Shown here: one piece after another, positions 33,541 to 45,632 of the stretch
How positions within the stretch are numbered: the stretch's first letter is position 1
How the letters are laid out: every line of letters begins with the position of its first letter
Assembly (NCBI GenBank): GCA_050084515.1
Contig: CM114271.1
Location: 37,262,001 to 37,326,000 of the forward strand
Direction of reading: 5' to 3'
From: Blasia pusilla
Lineage: Eukaryota; Marchantiophyta; Marchantiopsida; Blasiales
Length of the DNA: 64,000 bases
The notes under the pieces: model-generated
Database searches by the model: none
What the model was told of the DNA's origin: nothing
Seen by the model: the letters and a program-made list of their open reading frames with translations, nothing else
Program-made: the position numbers and the translations under genes

Positions 33541-36333
33541 TACTATTCTTACCATATCTCCACCACATCTCCTAATGGCTCCAACATCTCTAAACTCTAC
33601 TCTTCATATCCTCTAACCATGGATGGTGTTAAAGCTCCAATGTTAGTAAAAGTTTTATGGACGCTAGAAGAGATGTAATTTTATAGAAACAAACGTCCAT
33701 GCAACTAAATAACTCACTCTAATCTTAATAAGTATGAATTTACTACTTTAAAAAAAGATTCATTACTTTTGGAATAGAAGTACTAAAATAGGTAGCCCCT
33801 CTCCTCCCTCACCCTTGCCCACGAGATCCTATTTGCACGTAGATTTCACCCCACATATTTTTGAAAGTATGTTGTTGTAGGAAGCGAGGTTTCATTTCTC
33901 TTAATTACTCATTTTATCTTCCCCATTGAAAAATTGAATTTTCTTTAGGTATTATGATTTCACATTACAAACATTCAATCTCCATACTTATTCAAAGGCT
34001 CAATACCATCCAAATTTACTAGAGATTGAAACCATGTGAAATAGCAATGCTATTTTTTTTGCATGAAGAGTGGTGTTTGCCTACATAATGCACGAATTCA
34101 AATTACCTCCCAAAAATAATAGTTTGACTTTCGAAATTATCAAATGCCATTTGGTGACTCATTCACCCCAAATGTTATATGTCTACATTTACAATATAGA
34201 TCCAATCATAATGTAAATGTTCCTTTCACTAGTATTAGTCTATATAGTTTAAAGGTGGGGTGAGAATAAACCAGCCTCAATAGTTGACATCTATCCTTAG
34301 TAAGACACCTTTGTTGACAGTTGTCCTATTGACACATTTTATTGTTAACAAGATATTATTTTAAGACAATTAAGTTAATGAACAACCTCTCACTCGCATC
34401 GCACCTGCGGCGCTCTAGGGATTTAGGTGATGGTTTAGATTTGATTTTAAAAAGTTCCGGCGGTAATCTTCTCCCCTCTTCTCCCCCACCAAGTGTCCCT
34501 CACTCTTCCTGAAATCTTTCAAAGTGTTTCCCATCTTTCATGGTCATGTATTTCCGCCTAGTTTGAGAGTTTTTTTCAACAGCTCATATAATAGAGTGGA
34601 GAACTTCATGTACAAGTTGGATAGAAGAATATATTGCTTAACACTACTCAGTCATTCAAATGGAATACCTAAGGGTCAAGGTAATTCCAAAGATCCGTCA
34701 TGACACATCCCGTGTAGTACCTTTAATGAAATTTCACCGCATTAGTATCTTTCACAGGACCGCCAAGCATTACTTTGTTTCAAATTGCGATGAAAAAGTT
34801 AAAAGGGCCCTCTGATGGCAACATTCAATCACGGGACAGGTCAATCAGATGCCACAGGGATCCCCAGCTTCGTATGCCAATGTCTTTTAACATATGTTAT
34901 TGACATTCCATCTCGTTGTCTCCCACTGAACCAAAAAATATATTCCCTAGCAGTATTATACCTCTCAAATTCCCACTCCAGAGTGACCCCGGAACAGGTA
35001 CACAAAAATAACCAGTCACTCTCTTGGTAACTGAAGTACTGGGCTTTCACAGTAATAGGTTCTGTGTGAGATCATGGGGATCGGCCCATTTAAGATTTCT
35101 CGGTATTCGACCAACGTGAGATCAGCCCATTTTGGTATTCAACCAACCCGAAGAGCTCAGCGATAGGAAGATTACCGAGCTCCCATTAGAGATCAAGACC
35201 TGCCAAATCAGACAAAATTTAAAGTCTCCCAGACTCCCTGAAGTAGGAGACTCTGCCTAACAAAAGAGCATAGGGAAATCGATGCACTTCATAGCAGAAA
35301 CAACCCTCAGACCTGCAGAAAATATAACTGACAAAATGTCAGGTCGGAATATAGCATAGATACTTCAGGTAGGATTATCCATCAGCAAACGTCTTCTTTA
35401 AAATATTTCTCAGGGCATCCATCAGTCTCACATATATTCCTAACATCCTCCATCGGTACAAAAGTTGTAAGAAGTTATTGTCAAGTAGCTTGACCCCTGA
35501 AGCTGTTGCACAGTACAACTCCTGTTCTATCAGTCAATTCGATACCCTGCTTATTTCCACGTTCTCTTCCCATTGCTTACTGTTTAAAAGGGGACCAAAT
35601 CCAGACGTGATTGCAATCCCAAAAAACAAAACAGCATCTTTCCCACATTCTACAGTTTGCGAATCTCACATCACTGGGTCATCCCTACAGTATAGATCAC
35701 AGAACCCAACAATGGTGAGACGTGATTCCCATGTAAGCAGACATTACTAGTCTTGAAGCTGCTTCATATGTAAATAAACTCCAGTCATAACTTGGGCAAA
35801 AGCCCAATAAACTCTTCCCCTCCAAGCATGAAGCAAAAGTCTATTTACAAGCTCTGAGAGAAGAAGCTGGTGCTGAGAAATAATTAAGGACTCGAAACTT
35901 TGAACGATGCACTCACTATGCATGAGCCTGCAACAATACAAAAAGATACTGGTCCCAAAATTATAATCCTAGCTACCATGGATCCCTTTGGGCCAGCCTT
36001 CCTCGCGAGTATAAAATGTCGCAGCCCCATCCGAGAATTTCAATAAGTAATTGGTTGTTACAACCACATGTGCACCGAACATTCGGCCTCTGTGTTGTGA
36101 CCAAAATATAAAACTCTTCCACAGGTTGAGCACAGATTTCAGCACTTCCGAACAAAACAACCCAGGCAATGTTGAGGTCTTTGGGCATTTTAAAGATTGC
36201 AATACCCTACTGCTTTCCAAGCTCCCCTACTTGAAAATGCTAGCCTTTTCCATTTACTCTTGGCGGAAAGGGGATGTTTTCTCTACATGTTCTCCGCTGA
36301 AAGACCTATCTTGTACTACTTAATCCATGACAT
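33541..36333. other. Unassigned DNA downstream of NF-YB
   Basis: AT-rich to about 34700, then more even composition. Short frames exist on both strands (34841-35050, 35478-35750, 35969-36220) with no recognised domain. AATAAA occurs twice on + near 35770 and 35807. The part next to 36333 is probably NF-YB 3' UTR. Confidence 0.35.
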
Positions 36334-38451
36334 TTACAATTGTTGACTTCCTGGTGCTGTCAGCATATGCTGCTGCATCTGCAACTTCAGAAAACCGACC
36401 AAAAAGGATGTCATTATGGCTGACTCGACCCTACACTTGCAAATAGCCAATATGACATTATTATAACACCAAGAATATTAAAAAGCTCAATCGGATTTAA
36501 TCAAACCAGGTTCCACATGGCAGTCCCTAATGTATAGTGAATAACCACAACATAATTCCCTGAGAACAGTTGCAATCTCATACCTGATAGCTGCCAGGCG
36601 CCATCATCTGTGAACAGCAGATCATGACAACCAATCAAGGAAGAGAGTTCTGTTAGATTTAGAAACATGGCTCGATTCATGTATGAAAGCTCCAAAAACT
36701 GTGACTAATTACTCTATCCAAGCAACACAGCATGAAGACGCACCTTCATAGAATGAAAATGCCCTTGCCAGTCTCTCGACAAATAGCCCCATGCAATCCA
36801 CATGTATGTCCTTACTAGCAACAGCCATACTTTTTATTGAAAGACAGCTTAGCCACCAATTGTAAAGAAAGAGAGAACATGAGTGACCTTCAGGCAACTC
36901 GCCACTGATGACTTCCTACTCAGATTTAGAGTTGAAAGACTTCCTCAAGCCTTGCAGCACTGTCAGGCACAGGGTATGCAGTACGCACATCTGAGAGAAA
37001 GCTTGATAAATTTAAGTTCAACCCCATCGAGACGTGGGTGTGGTACATCTTGACAGCATTTAAAGACATACCTGAGGTTGTAAGTAGCCCATCCCTGAGC
37101 TATATACACCTCCAGGACCCATCTGCACATGAGAAAATTTGCAATTGATCATATACAACAACTTTGATCATGTCACATGCAAAGCCTGTCCAAAGAATAA
37201 TGAGAACACTACGACCATTACCTGAACACCAGGAGACATGGGGAGACCCCCTCCCTCCTTCTTCCCAATGTTGGACTCCCCAGGTTTGTTCATAGTCGAG
37301 CCCTTATCACCCTAAGGAGCAGAGGTTTGGAGTCCAACACATCATCCTTCTTATCAGACTTCTCACCAATAACATCATGAAGCAGTAGTAAAAACCACCG
37401 ATACAGGTCTCTCCACTAGAATGAGATACCAGGAACCAGAATAAAGTACATGCTAGACATGCGCTTTAGTAATTTTGACCAGACTAGCAGAAGAGGTAAC
37501 AAAGAAGAGAGGCCACAGAAACTCCTCACCTCGGTCTGTGAAGATAGTATCCAAATATACAAAGCGCCAGAACACATGGACGAAAACAAGCAGAGATTAG
37601 CCCACATTACATGTGAAGAAGTCTGACGTACAAAACAAAATGCTAGAAAATCCCACTGGCACCCTTTTCCGCTCAGATTAAGGGCGTAGGTCGGGCTATG
37701 AAATAGAAGCTAAGACCGTTAAGCTTCCAACCGTCATTCAGCATATTAAACATGTGACCAACGACGACGGTGGCATACCTCTCTGTACTTGTGAAGGTAC
37801 ACCTTCAGCGGCTCCACATAGTCCTCAAACCCTAAGGTGCTCATCGCCCAGAGCAAGTCGTCGCCGTTGATGGTCTTCCTCTTCTCTCGTTGACACTTAT
37901 CACTCGCTCTATTGGCCGGTTTAGGAAACTCAACATGAACATATTGAAACATGGATGCGGCGAATCCAAACGGTCCTTTCCACGGCAAGATTATTTGGCC
38001 ACAAGAAACAGAACACGCTATCATAGAGTACGGACACAAGCCCTAAACAGGAAAAACTTCCTGTAAAATCTCGGCCGTTCATGCTCCTCTGGGACCACTC
38101 AAAGAAATGCTGCAGACTAGCCCAGACAACGGTTCAGACGACGACATGGAGGCTTCGGCCCGGAAGAAAGGGTAGAATAGCAGAGACAGAAGAAACCAGA
38201 CGAAGAAAAAGATACTCGCTCGTAATGAAGCTAATGAACTCGGACACGCACTCTTGCACCGTCTCCTTCGCATCCTTCGCAATCTTGGCGTTGGCAGGAA
38301 GCGCTTTCTTCATTATTCGACTTATGTTCGCAATCGGGAGAAATCGATCCTGCTCCCTGACATTTGAATTGTCTCTGTCTCCGCCACCTTGATTTCCATA
38401 CTCGTCTGAGTGCGAGTTGTCCTGGCTCCCAGGACTCGAAGCTTCCGCCAT
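36334..38451 (-). CDS. NF-YB: NF-YB subunit of the CCAAT-binding factor NF-Y, spliced
   Basis: NF-YB pairs with NF-YC by a histone fold and joins NF-YA to bind CCAAT boxes in the nucleus. Exons on the minus strand are 38451-38216, 37908-37779, 37311-37222 and 37122-37072, all with GT-AG introns and matching phases. Exon 1 gives MAEASSPG, then [18 protein letters not shown] and [14 protein letters not shown]. Exon 2 gives [22 protein letters not shown] and [13 protein letters not shown]-type helices (here [13 protein letters not shown]). The residue that is Asp in LEC1-type proteins is Lys here, so it is a non-LEC1 type. Two 3' ends fit. Exons 36607-36584 (MMAPGSYQ) and 36378-36334 ([14 protein letters not shown], stop) give 191 residues. 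A single exon 36990-36916, followed by AATAAA at 36838-36833, gives 193. The first looks more NF-YB-like. No damage is seen. Confidence 0.93.
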
Positions 38452-39122
38452 AAATCAGACCTATTGCAAGGCCAAGAATGTGCAATGGTCAAGATCATGA
38501 TCATTGTCACTTGCGAGCTTACTTTAGCGCGAGCGGGCACCGGTGACTTGACCCTGGGACAGGGACAGGGACAGGGACCAACAGAGGAGGACGCTAGGAG
38601 AGACAGAATGGGGGCAACGACTCATCCATGAACATGCGTAAGGGCTCTTACCGCGTCTGGAAGAAACGGCGTTCAGGGAAGGGCCACCAAAATGAACCCA
38701 AAGAGAATGGCTCAAGGGGAGAAACAAATGGAACGAAACAACAAGGTGCCTCTGTAGTTGTCAGGAGTGCATGGAGGCTGACGTGGTGAGGAAATTCTTT
38801 CGAAAAGTACACTAAGCGCAAGAATGAGTGGCGAACGCCCAGCACGCTGTGCTAGTCATTGCTCGCTCGCGAAGTCCTTCCCGTGGTTCTCGACTACAAG
38901 TGCGTACGCTTCATCCAGGCTTCTCTTTATCACCTCCCTTCAACACAGACTCCGATTTTATTCGTTCAGTAGAGCATTTCAAGGCTCCTCGACACCACCC
39001 CTCGACGGACAGCAAGTAGAAAAGAAGAATGAGACAGAAGAAAAGAGGAAAAGGGGATTCTTGAATCCATTTTCTTTCTTCGCTTCGGCCTGACCGGTCA
39101 CAACAGCTAGTAGTCCTTCGCT
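38452..39122. promoter_or_regulatory. GC-rich 5' region of NF-YB
   Basis: This is the likely 5' UTR and promoter of the minus-strand NF-YB gene. It is clearly richer in GC and CpG than the DNA on either side. A G-quadruplex motif lies at 38556-38576. No clear TATA box was placed. It may also serve the + strand frame starting at 39123. Confidence 0.5.
38556..38576 (+). promoter_or_regulatory. G-quadruplex motif upstream of NF-YB
   Basis: Four GGG tracts are separated by ACA, the compact (GGGACA)3GGG pattern. It lies 105 bp upstream of the NF-YB start codon, on the strand opposite to the mRNA. Such motifs can fold as quadruplexes; an effect on NF-YB is inference. Confidence 0.6.
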
Positions 39123-39926
39123 TTGCTTCTCGAGGTCTGCATGCATGCATGGCTGCTTGCGTCTTTCATTCCTTCATTCATTCTTTCTTTCTTTCTACCA
39201 CGGAATGATCTGCTAGGCTTGCCTTTCTCTTCTCCTCAGCGTCCAGTCGCTGCTGAGATTGAGATGCCAACGCCGTTGCTCTTCGCTCCTCCTCTTGTGC
39301 TTTCGCTACTCCACCTCCTCCTCCTGCTGCTTGCTCCTCCTTGCGCCCCGTGCTCCACGACCATCGGCTCCCACACTGGCCTTCTATCCTCGCCGTTCAT
39401 CCCCTCGCCCTATCCCCCCCTCCCCTCGCCGTCGTGTGACATAAGCTCCGCTCTCAATGAGCTCCGATATGCCCCGAGCATCTTCCATTCCCCTGCTCCC
39501 CATTGTGCGCTCCTCTCCCCCTATCCCAGACCGACAACCGGAGGCCCCGTACCGTACCGCGGGCGTCTTCGCTCTCTTTCTTCCAGCTTCCTCCGCGCCG
39601 CTTCATTATTCAGTTTTATCCAACAACTATTATTTAATTGTTTGGAAGCAACTTCCCCCGATAATTGCGATTATTTCCTTCTATTGTATCGAATCGTTTT
39701 GCGCGCGATTCTTTATTTAAGTACGTTTATTATGCTTTATTATGTCGTTTATCTCCGAAAGCTTATTATTTATTATCAACTTTCAACATATCGACTTTTT
39801 CCCCTTTTTTTCTCGAGAGCATGCTCGCAATCTATCTGCCCCATTCCCTTACTCTCCGTACTTTATTTTGTGCAAATTTTTATTTATTTGGACAAAATTT
39901 CACAGATCAAGAAAAAAATTAACTGA
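39123..39926 (+). CDS. Uncertain 267-codon open frame, possible signal-peptide protein
   Basis: This is the longest open frame in the neighbourhood. An internal Met at 39264 begins MPTPLLFAPPLVLSLLHLLL, a hydrophobic stretch like a signal peptide, followed by a Pro/Ser-rich part. The last third is AT-rich and hydrophobic and looks like translated non-coding DNA, so a true protein, if any, may be only a first exon ending before about 39600. I recognise no family. Alternatives are chance openness in GC-rich promoter DNA. Confidence 0.2.
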   Translation: MLLEVCMHAWLLASFIPSFILSFFLPRNDLLGLPFSSPQRPVAAEIEMPTPLLFAPPLVLSLLHLLLLLLAPPCAPCSTTIGSHTGLLSSPFIPSPYPPLPSPSCDISSALNELRYAPSIFHSPAPHCALLSPYPRPTTGGPVPYRGRLRSLSSSFLRAASLFSFIQQLLFNCLEATSPDNCDYFLLLYRIVLRAILYLSTFIMLYYVVYLRKLIIYYQLSTYRLFPLFFSRACSQSICPIPLLSVLYFVQIFIYLDKISQIKKKIN

Positions 39927-41964
39927 TAAATAATTTAGATTTTTAGTAATGAAAAAATGTTCAGTAATAAAACTAATGAGTAATTTTTAATGACAAAAAA
40001 TATTTTTTTAATTAACTTCTAAATATATATGGAGTCTTGAGGGCATTTTACAATATTCAACCCCTAAAATTATAGATTAATTTATTTCTGAGTTTGCATC
40101 TCTTTGGATATTGTATGGCTCACACCAATCAATAAGTTAATAAGTCAAGCCCAATTTGTTAGAGTTGTGTAAGAAGCATGATTGTGATAGGTACTCTTTT
40201 GGGTATCTTGTTTTTCATGTCTTTGGTTGACATTGTTCCAAGAGCAACCAATGTTGGGTTTGGAGGGCTATATTTTCCTTTTTCCCAACCTAACCAGTCC
40301 TTTTGACCTTGCACTTTCCCCTTTTTCTTGCTCATGGATTCTTTATTCTCTACAATTCATGATATCTTTGACTTGTTACGTATGCAATATGTCATTTCAT
40401 TTCTTTTCATGTTTGTTGTCTCATTTTCTTCTTTGCATCCATATGTCTCATCCCTTTTCCTTCTAAATTAGTTAATATTCATCATCTATTTTCTTACTTT
40501 CTTTAATTCTTAAACTAGTGTGTGTCCCTTTTCCTAAAGGGATTGGATGGATATAAAAATTAGTATTCCATGGAGGTAAGAAATCATTTAATTTAACTAA
40601 ACACGAACTGATAAAATTCAAATTCGTGTAAGCCATGTCGCTATGAAATTAAAGATCGTATTCGTGAGATTAGAATGACAAGAAAATAGCTAAATCATGC
40701 AAATCTTGTTAATTCTAAAATAAGGTCACACACAAACCTAGAAAATTCAAGTTTGTACAAGTCACGCCATAATGAAATTTGAATTTGTATCAGATTAGAA
40801 TTAAAATAAAATGACAATAAAACAACTAAATCACACTATTATTAATGACACGAACCTTATTAATTCTAAAAGAAAGCCACACAAATCCCATAACCATAAC
40901 GAATTCCATTTGTCACATGAATCCAATTAACTTCTCACGGATTAAAAAGTGTATCATTCATACAAAATCTTCAATCTATGCATAGTACACAAAATCACAC
41001 AAATCAAGTTGATGTGTTGAATAGCTTGCTAGGACATGAAACAAAACAAAATGTACATGTATGGCATGGGATGTAATCATAGAAATTTAATCTCAAAGAG
41101 GTTCATCTATGAAAAGGCATCCTTTTGAAAAATCTTTGAGTAGGAAGTACTTCCGGCCATAGTTGTAGAAAGAATAACTCAAAAATTTCCAAATCTCCTT
41201 TATAGTTTGTACAACATTTACATGACATTGAGTTTTTTCTATTGAAATGTTTCCAATGTTTTTCTCTTGGGCAATGAGACTCTCTCTCCTTGAATTTTCG
41301 TATTATTTTTCAATATAAGAGGATGCAAAGAATCTTGATTATTATATTGAGTATGGCAAGGATCAAGATGCTTTATGTATGCAATAGTGTGCTCATTCAA
41401 GTTCCGTGAAAACTTCATACCTTAAGTAGTTTTGCTCAAATTTGAACCATTATACTCTTTGCTTTTCTCACAAATATGATCCTCCAAGTAAAATTTCCTC
41501 ATACTAAGTTGTTGATCGCGCAATGCACTCGATCAAGTGGATGGAAACAAAAAGACCTCACAATTGGAGTATATAATAAGGCCATTAGAGACATGTTTAA
41601 TTTATAGAGTTGATGGATAAATTTCAGCTTAAACATATTAATAATCATACAACTCAAATTTTAAAATTTAAAAAAAATCCCTTGTTTTTTTTAAGAAATT
41701 AATGATCACTTATTTATCCAACCCTAGTCTCTCAATTAATAAATGAAGGTTACTCTTTTTGTTCAGAATTTTTTTCAAAATATTTGTTAGAAATCCCTCA
41801 CAACCAAGAACACTTAGAAATTTAAATAACTTCCATCCTTTTGAAAAATAATTCATTTCCTTTTTTCTTCTCTTTTATTCTTTCATTTTAAAAAATTTAA
41901 GGGGAAAACATCTCCCATTTCATATCCACACTCTTTCCATTAACCCCTTCCCAAATAAACCCTT
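39927..41964. other. AT-rich DNA without genes
   Basis: Base composition is strongly AT. Phrases such as aaattcaaattcgtgta and ttgttaattctaaaataagg(t/c)cacac recur between 40610 and 40890, indicating a decayed local duplication. No coding sequence was seen. Confidence 0.45.
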
Positions 41965-42153
41965 ACTAGTTAGGACCCGTGAAGGGAAATTGCGATGCAC
42001 GGTCCCCTCCATGTTCCCCACCCCTAAGGCCTAAACTTGAATGCCCTCCCTTAACCACGCCATTCCTTACCCATGGGTCTTCTGGATTAAAAAAACACGT
42101 GTCTCGTTTTCTTGTGTCACCATAGGAAAACGCTCCTCTGTTAATAGTATAGA
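41965..42153 (-). mobile_element. Mini-Helitron, 189 bp
   Basis: On the minus strand it starts TCTATACTATTAACAG after a host A and ends with GTGCATCGCA ... CACGGGTCC TAACTAGT. The 5' end and hairpin-type 3' region match the large Helitron family. The base after CTAGT is A where T is expected, so the exact 3' edge is not certain. It has no coding capacity. Confidence 0.65.
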
Positions 42154-42400
42154 TATGTCTCCCTACTCTTTCAACCCTTTCCTACTGCTAAAGATAGTTT
42201 TTGAAAGAGCCTAATTTTTTTATTATAAAGTTTAGCTCCATATGGAATACAAGATGATCAAGCTTTGTTTTCTTCTCTTATTGGAATTTGTTTACATTCA
42301 TCATACAATAGATTACAGCAAACAAGTCAATCTTTTTTTCTATATTCATAAAAATATCACTAGTTTATCTCTGACAAAGTATTATGATCACGATAATATA

Positions 42401-42572
42401 TCCATACTAGTGACGAAGGACTGCCTCCTGACGGTGGCACCTCTATGATTGATACTTGGTATCAACCATGCCCTCCCCTTCCAACGCCATCAAATTTAAA
42501 AATGAGGTTTGGTTAATTTTGTTAAGCGGGTTTAAGTTTGCATAATGTGCATCGCACATGAACCTTACTAGT
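42401..42572 (+). mobile_element. Mini-Helitron, 172 bp
   Basis: It starts TCCATACTAGTGACGAAGG after A and ends GTGCATCGCACATGAACCTTACTAGT before T. The GTGC/GCAC hairpin and CTAGT are intact. It is on the opposite strand to its neighbour at 41965-42153. Confidence 0.65.
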
Positions 42573-44122
42573 TTTTATTTATGTGTAATTAGTTAGAATT
42601 TGAGACATTTGAGACATTTCTTATGGTATTTGATTATCAAAATATTCATAACATTGTTGGACTTTTCTCGTACCATCATACAATTGTGATGTTATATAAA
42701 TAAATTTCCATACATTTTCCTTAACGACATTTAGAATCACTTGTTTACTTTTTATATACCTAGCACCAACACATTTAGAGGGATCTGGCAAGTCATAAGA
42801 GTTGTACCATAGTCGAACTATAGCCACAACATTGCAAGTGATGCACTCACATCCAACTCACCAGAATGAGCATTTGACTCACAGTTTGCCGCTCCAACAT
42901 GAGTATGAAGTTCTATTTTATTAAACTCATAGTCTTATCACGATTACTCGTATTTGGCTCATAATAATGTAGCTCACTTTTTTTTCCAAAATTCATAAAT
43001 TTGCATATTTTTTTCCAAATTCAGAAAATTTTAAACTTATAATAAATAATATAATTTTATTGAAATTTCATCCAATGCATTTGACATTCAAATCACACCA
43101 GCCAAATGATGTAAGAAGGAAAGTATTTGCGCCTATATTGAAAAGTTTTGTACAAAACTGGCAATAGTGTCATGAATCTTAGCTATGTTGTTAGCTTCCA
43201 ACTAATGTGCAACACATGCATGAGAGGCCATGTTGGACTTGAAGAAGGTTCAAACCTTGAAGGTTTCCCAATAAACTTTATCGTCACCAACCTATTCCCA
43301 CTACCAATAGCTATAGCCTCCATAATAGGGTAAGTTGCTGCCATCAGATCTCATGTGACAACGCATAGGCACAAAGCATCTAGTGTATGCACTATATATT
43401 TAATGAGGACCTCCTACTATACAGTAGAGTGGCTACACGCTTTGTGCGGCGGATCTTCTCATATTCCTCGACCTCATCCTTGTTGTAGGAGCCATCATCA
43501 GAATGGTCATATCCTTCAACAAGCCAATCTAAAAGTTAAGCAGATCCAAGCCTATCAATGTTGGTATGTGTACCCGTAGTCCCTCCTCCTCCATCTTCGT
43601 ATCATCAACATGTCATGTTGCACCATAAATGAAAACGGAGTTGATAACTTTGTTGAAAATAGTAATTTAGAAGACATTACATGAATACTAAAGTTTCAAG
43701 AACCCAACATGGATGCCATAACATCTTGATCAACAAAGAGATTATCTCTAGTCTTTCACCCTTAGTGCACATCATCCACAACTTGATGATCTGGGAACTT
43801 CCCATACCTCATAAACTACACAAGCCACCCATATAGTTAGTTAAGTATTATATGATACAAACTAATTAATCCCTACATTCTAAGGGCGCTACAAGGTAAA
43901 AGTTACCATCAAATGCATGTCAAAATGCCTACTTTCCTTCTTGACTAAAGGAGTGAACCCCCTTCAACATTGAAGCAAACGCCTTGCTTCCATCAATCAT
44001 TGTTAATCCACCCGCTCTATCCGCGAGTCTCCTACTAGTCCCAACTCCCTATATAGGATCGACATCCACAATGCTCTATTGCAGTTTGTTTGTGCTTTTA
44101 TATTCAACACCTACGTCTCTAG
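42573..44122. other. AT-rich DNA without genes
   Basis: Short frames only. No repeats or domains were recognised up to the LTR end at 44123. Confidence 0.4.
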
Positions 44123-44998
44123 TGATGGTGACGGTAGACCGATGATGATGACTATGACGGTGACGGCTACGGCCGCCGCCGGTGTGGCGGCTGGTTTAGG
44201 GTTTGAACAATTTAACCCTAAAGTTGCCTAGCAATGGCAGTTTTGCAAGATTAACTATAACTTTTTACTGGAAACTCCAAATTGAGTATTTTTTGTTGCA
44301 CAATGTGTACAGCTTCACAATCTACAATGACATCAACAAATATTTGGAATTGAACATTCCAGTAAAACTTGACAGAGACTGTTGTAAAGCCCAATATCTC
44401 TTTCTCCTACACAAAATTTGGCAGCGCTTTTGCGCTTATTTCTCTCAACCAAAATGTAAAACCTATAAAAATACAAATCAGCAAGCTACATGGTGCTCCC
44501 GAGAGAATTGGCATGGGGAAACCCGCCCCAATAATCAATCCCTATCAGAAATTGGGCAGCGCTTTCGCACGCCACTCTTCCACACGAAAAATCGGCAAAT
44601 GCAAAGAACAATCAAAGCAGCCCTTGCTCTGGTGAGCACTCCCATGAGTTGTTGAACGGGGATCACGGTCCCGAACCTGCAAAAAGAGCGAGTGACTAGC
44701 GAGCTCCCCCATTAAGCTCTCTCACTCTCTCATTTTCTCTTTGTAAAATAAGATCCAATCTCTCTCTACACCATTTCACACCATAGCTCTCAAAGGTGTG
44801 CACTCTCTCTCATGTCAAACAAAACCCACTCTCCTAATGAGAGGCTTGGGTTACACTCACAAGGCAAGGGACCATAGCTCCGCCGCCTCATGCCAAGACG
44901 TTCAACAAAGAGAGAATGAGCTCTCAAGCTCTCTCTCCTTGAGGTATACCCCTCCCCTCTCCCAAGCTCTCTCTATGGTAACTTGTTCTCCCAAGTCA
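44123..44998 (-). repeat. Complete 876-bp LTR of the Ty3 family
   Basis: Minus-strand ends are TGACTTGGG and CACCATCA, a 5'-TG...CA-3' LTR with TGA/TCA terminal inversion. The first 255 bp match 7682-7936 and the last 252 bp match 1-253. Confidence 0.8.
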
Positions 44999-45632
44999 CC
45001 TCCTTGGCTCCTCCTGTAGTGACGCTGCTCAAAACTCCTCCATAGATAGTGCGGTTCCAGCGGAACGGTGCGGCGTTGCAAGCGGCACGGAACGGCTACG
45101 AACGGCACGGCCCTCGATGGTGGGATGTAGCACTCAGTGGCATACCCTCCTCAATCAACAATAAACCCACACTCTGCTCCACAATGACGGTGCGACTCCG
45201 CGATCGAGACGGTACGATGCGGCCACGAGCGGCACGGCGCGGCAATGGGTGGCGCGTTGTGGCTATAGGTGCACGGCATGGTACTCGATCTTCGTCAAGC
45301 GGCTACCAATCACAACATAGCAGCATGAAATCAAAATTCAAACACCATAACCAGAGGTCATCTGCCGTCATTGGTTGACGACGAAACTTCGATGACGATG
45401 CCGACCAAAACAAAGTACTTGGTGGCGATGCAATTCAGAGAATCAACGAACGTCGTGGAAGACCCTGCACTCCGTAATAGTGGCAATGGCAACCAAAGGG
45501 TGGACAACGGCTGAATGCGACTCTAAGCAACGCTGGGCAACAGCAACGGCCGACGGTGGACCGTTGACGTTGACGTTGATGTTGACGGTGATGGTTGACC
45601 GTTGATGGTGACGGTTGAACATTGAAGGTCAC
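44123..45632 (-). mobile_element. Deletion derivative of the Ty3 element: leader joined to 3' LTR
   Basis: Read on the minus strand, leader sequence (45632 to about 45012) passes straight into the polypurine tract (45011-44999) and a full LTR. The junction lies in a shared aggagg. All of gag and pol is missing and no 5' LTR is present. It is inverted relative to the copy at 1-7936. Confidence 0.8.

Noticed and set aside
36347-36430. Alternative frame reading [21 protein letters not shown] as a separate gene
   Set aside because: The same bases give a phase-compatible NF-YB terminal exon in another frame, and no upstream exons were found for a separate gene.
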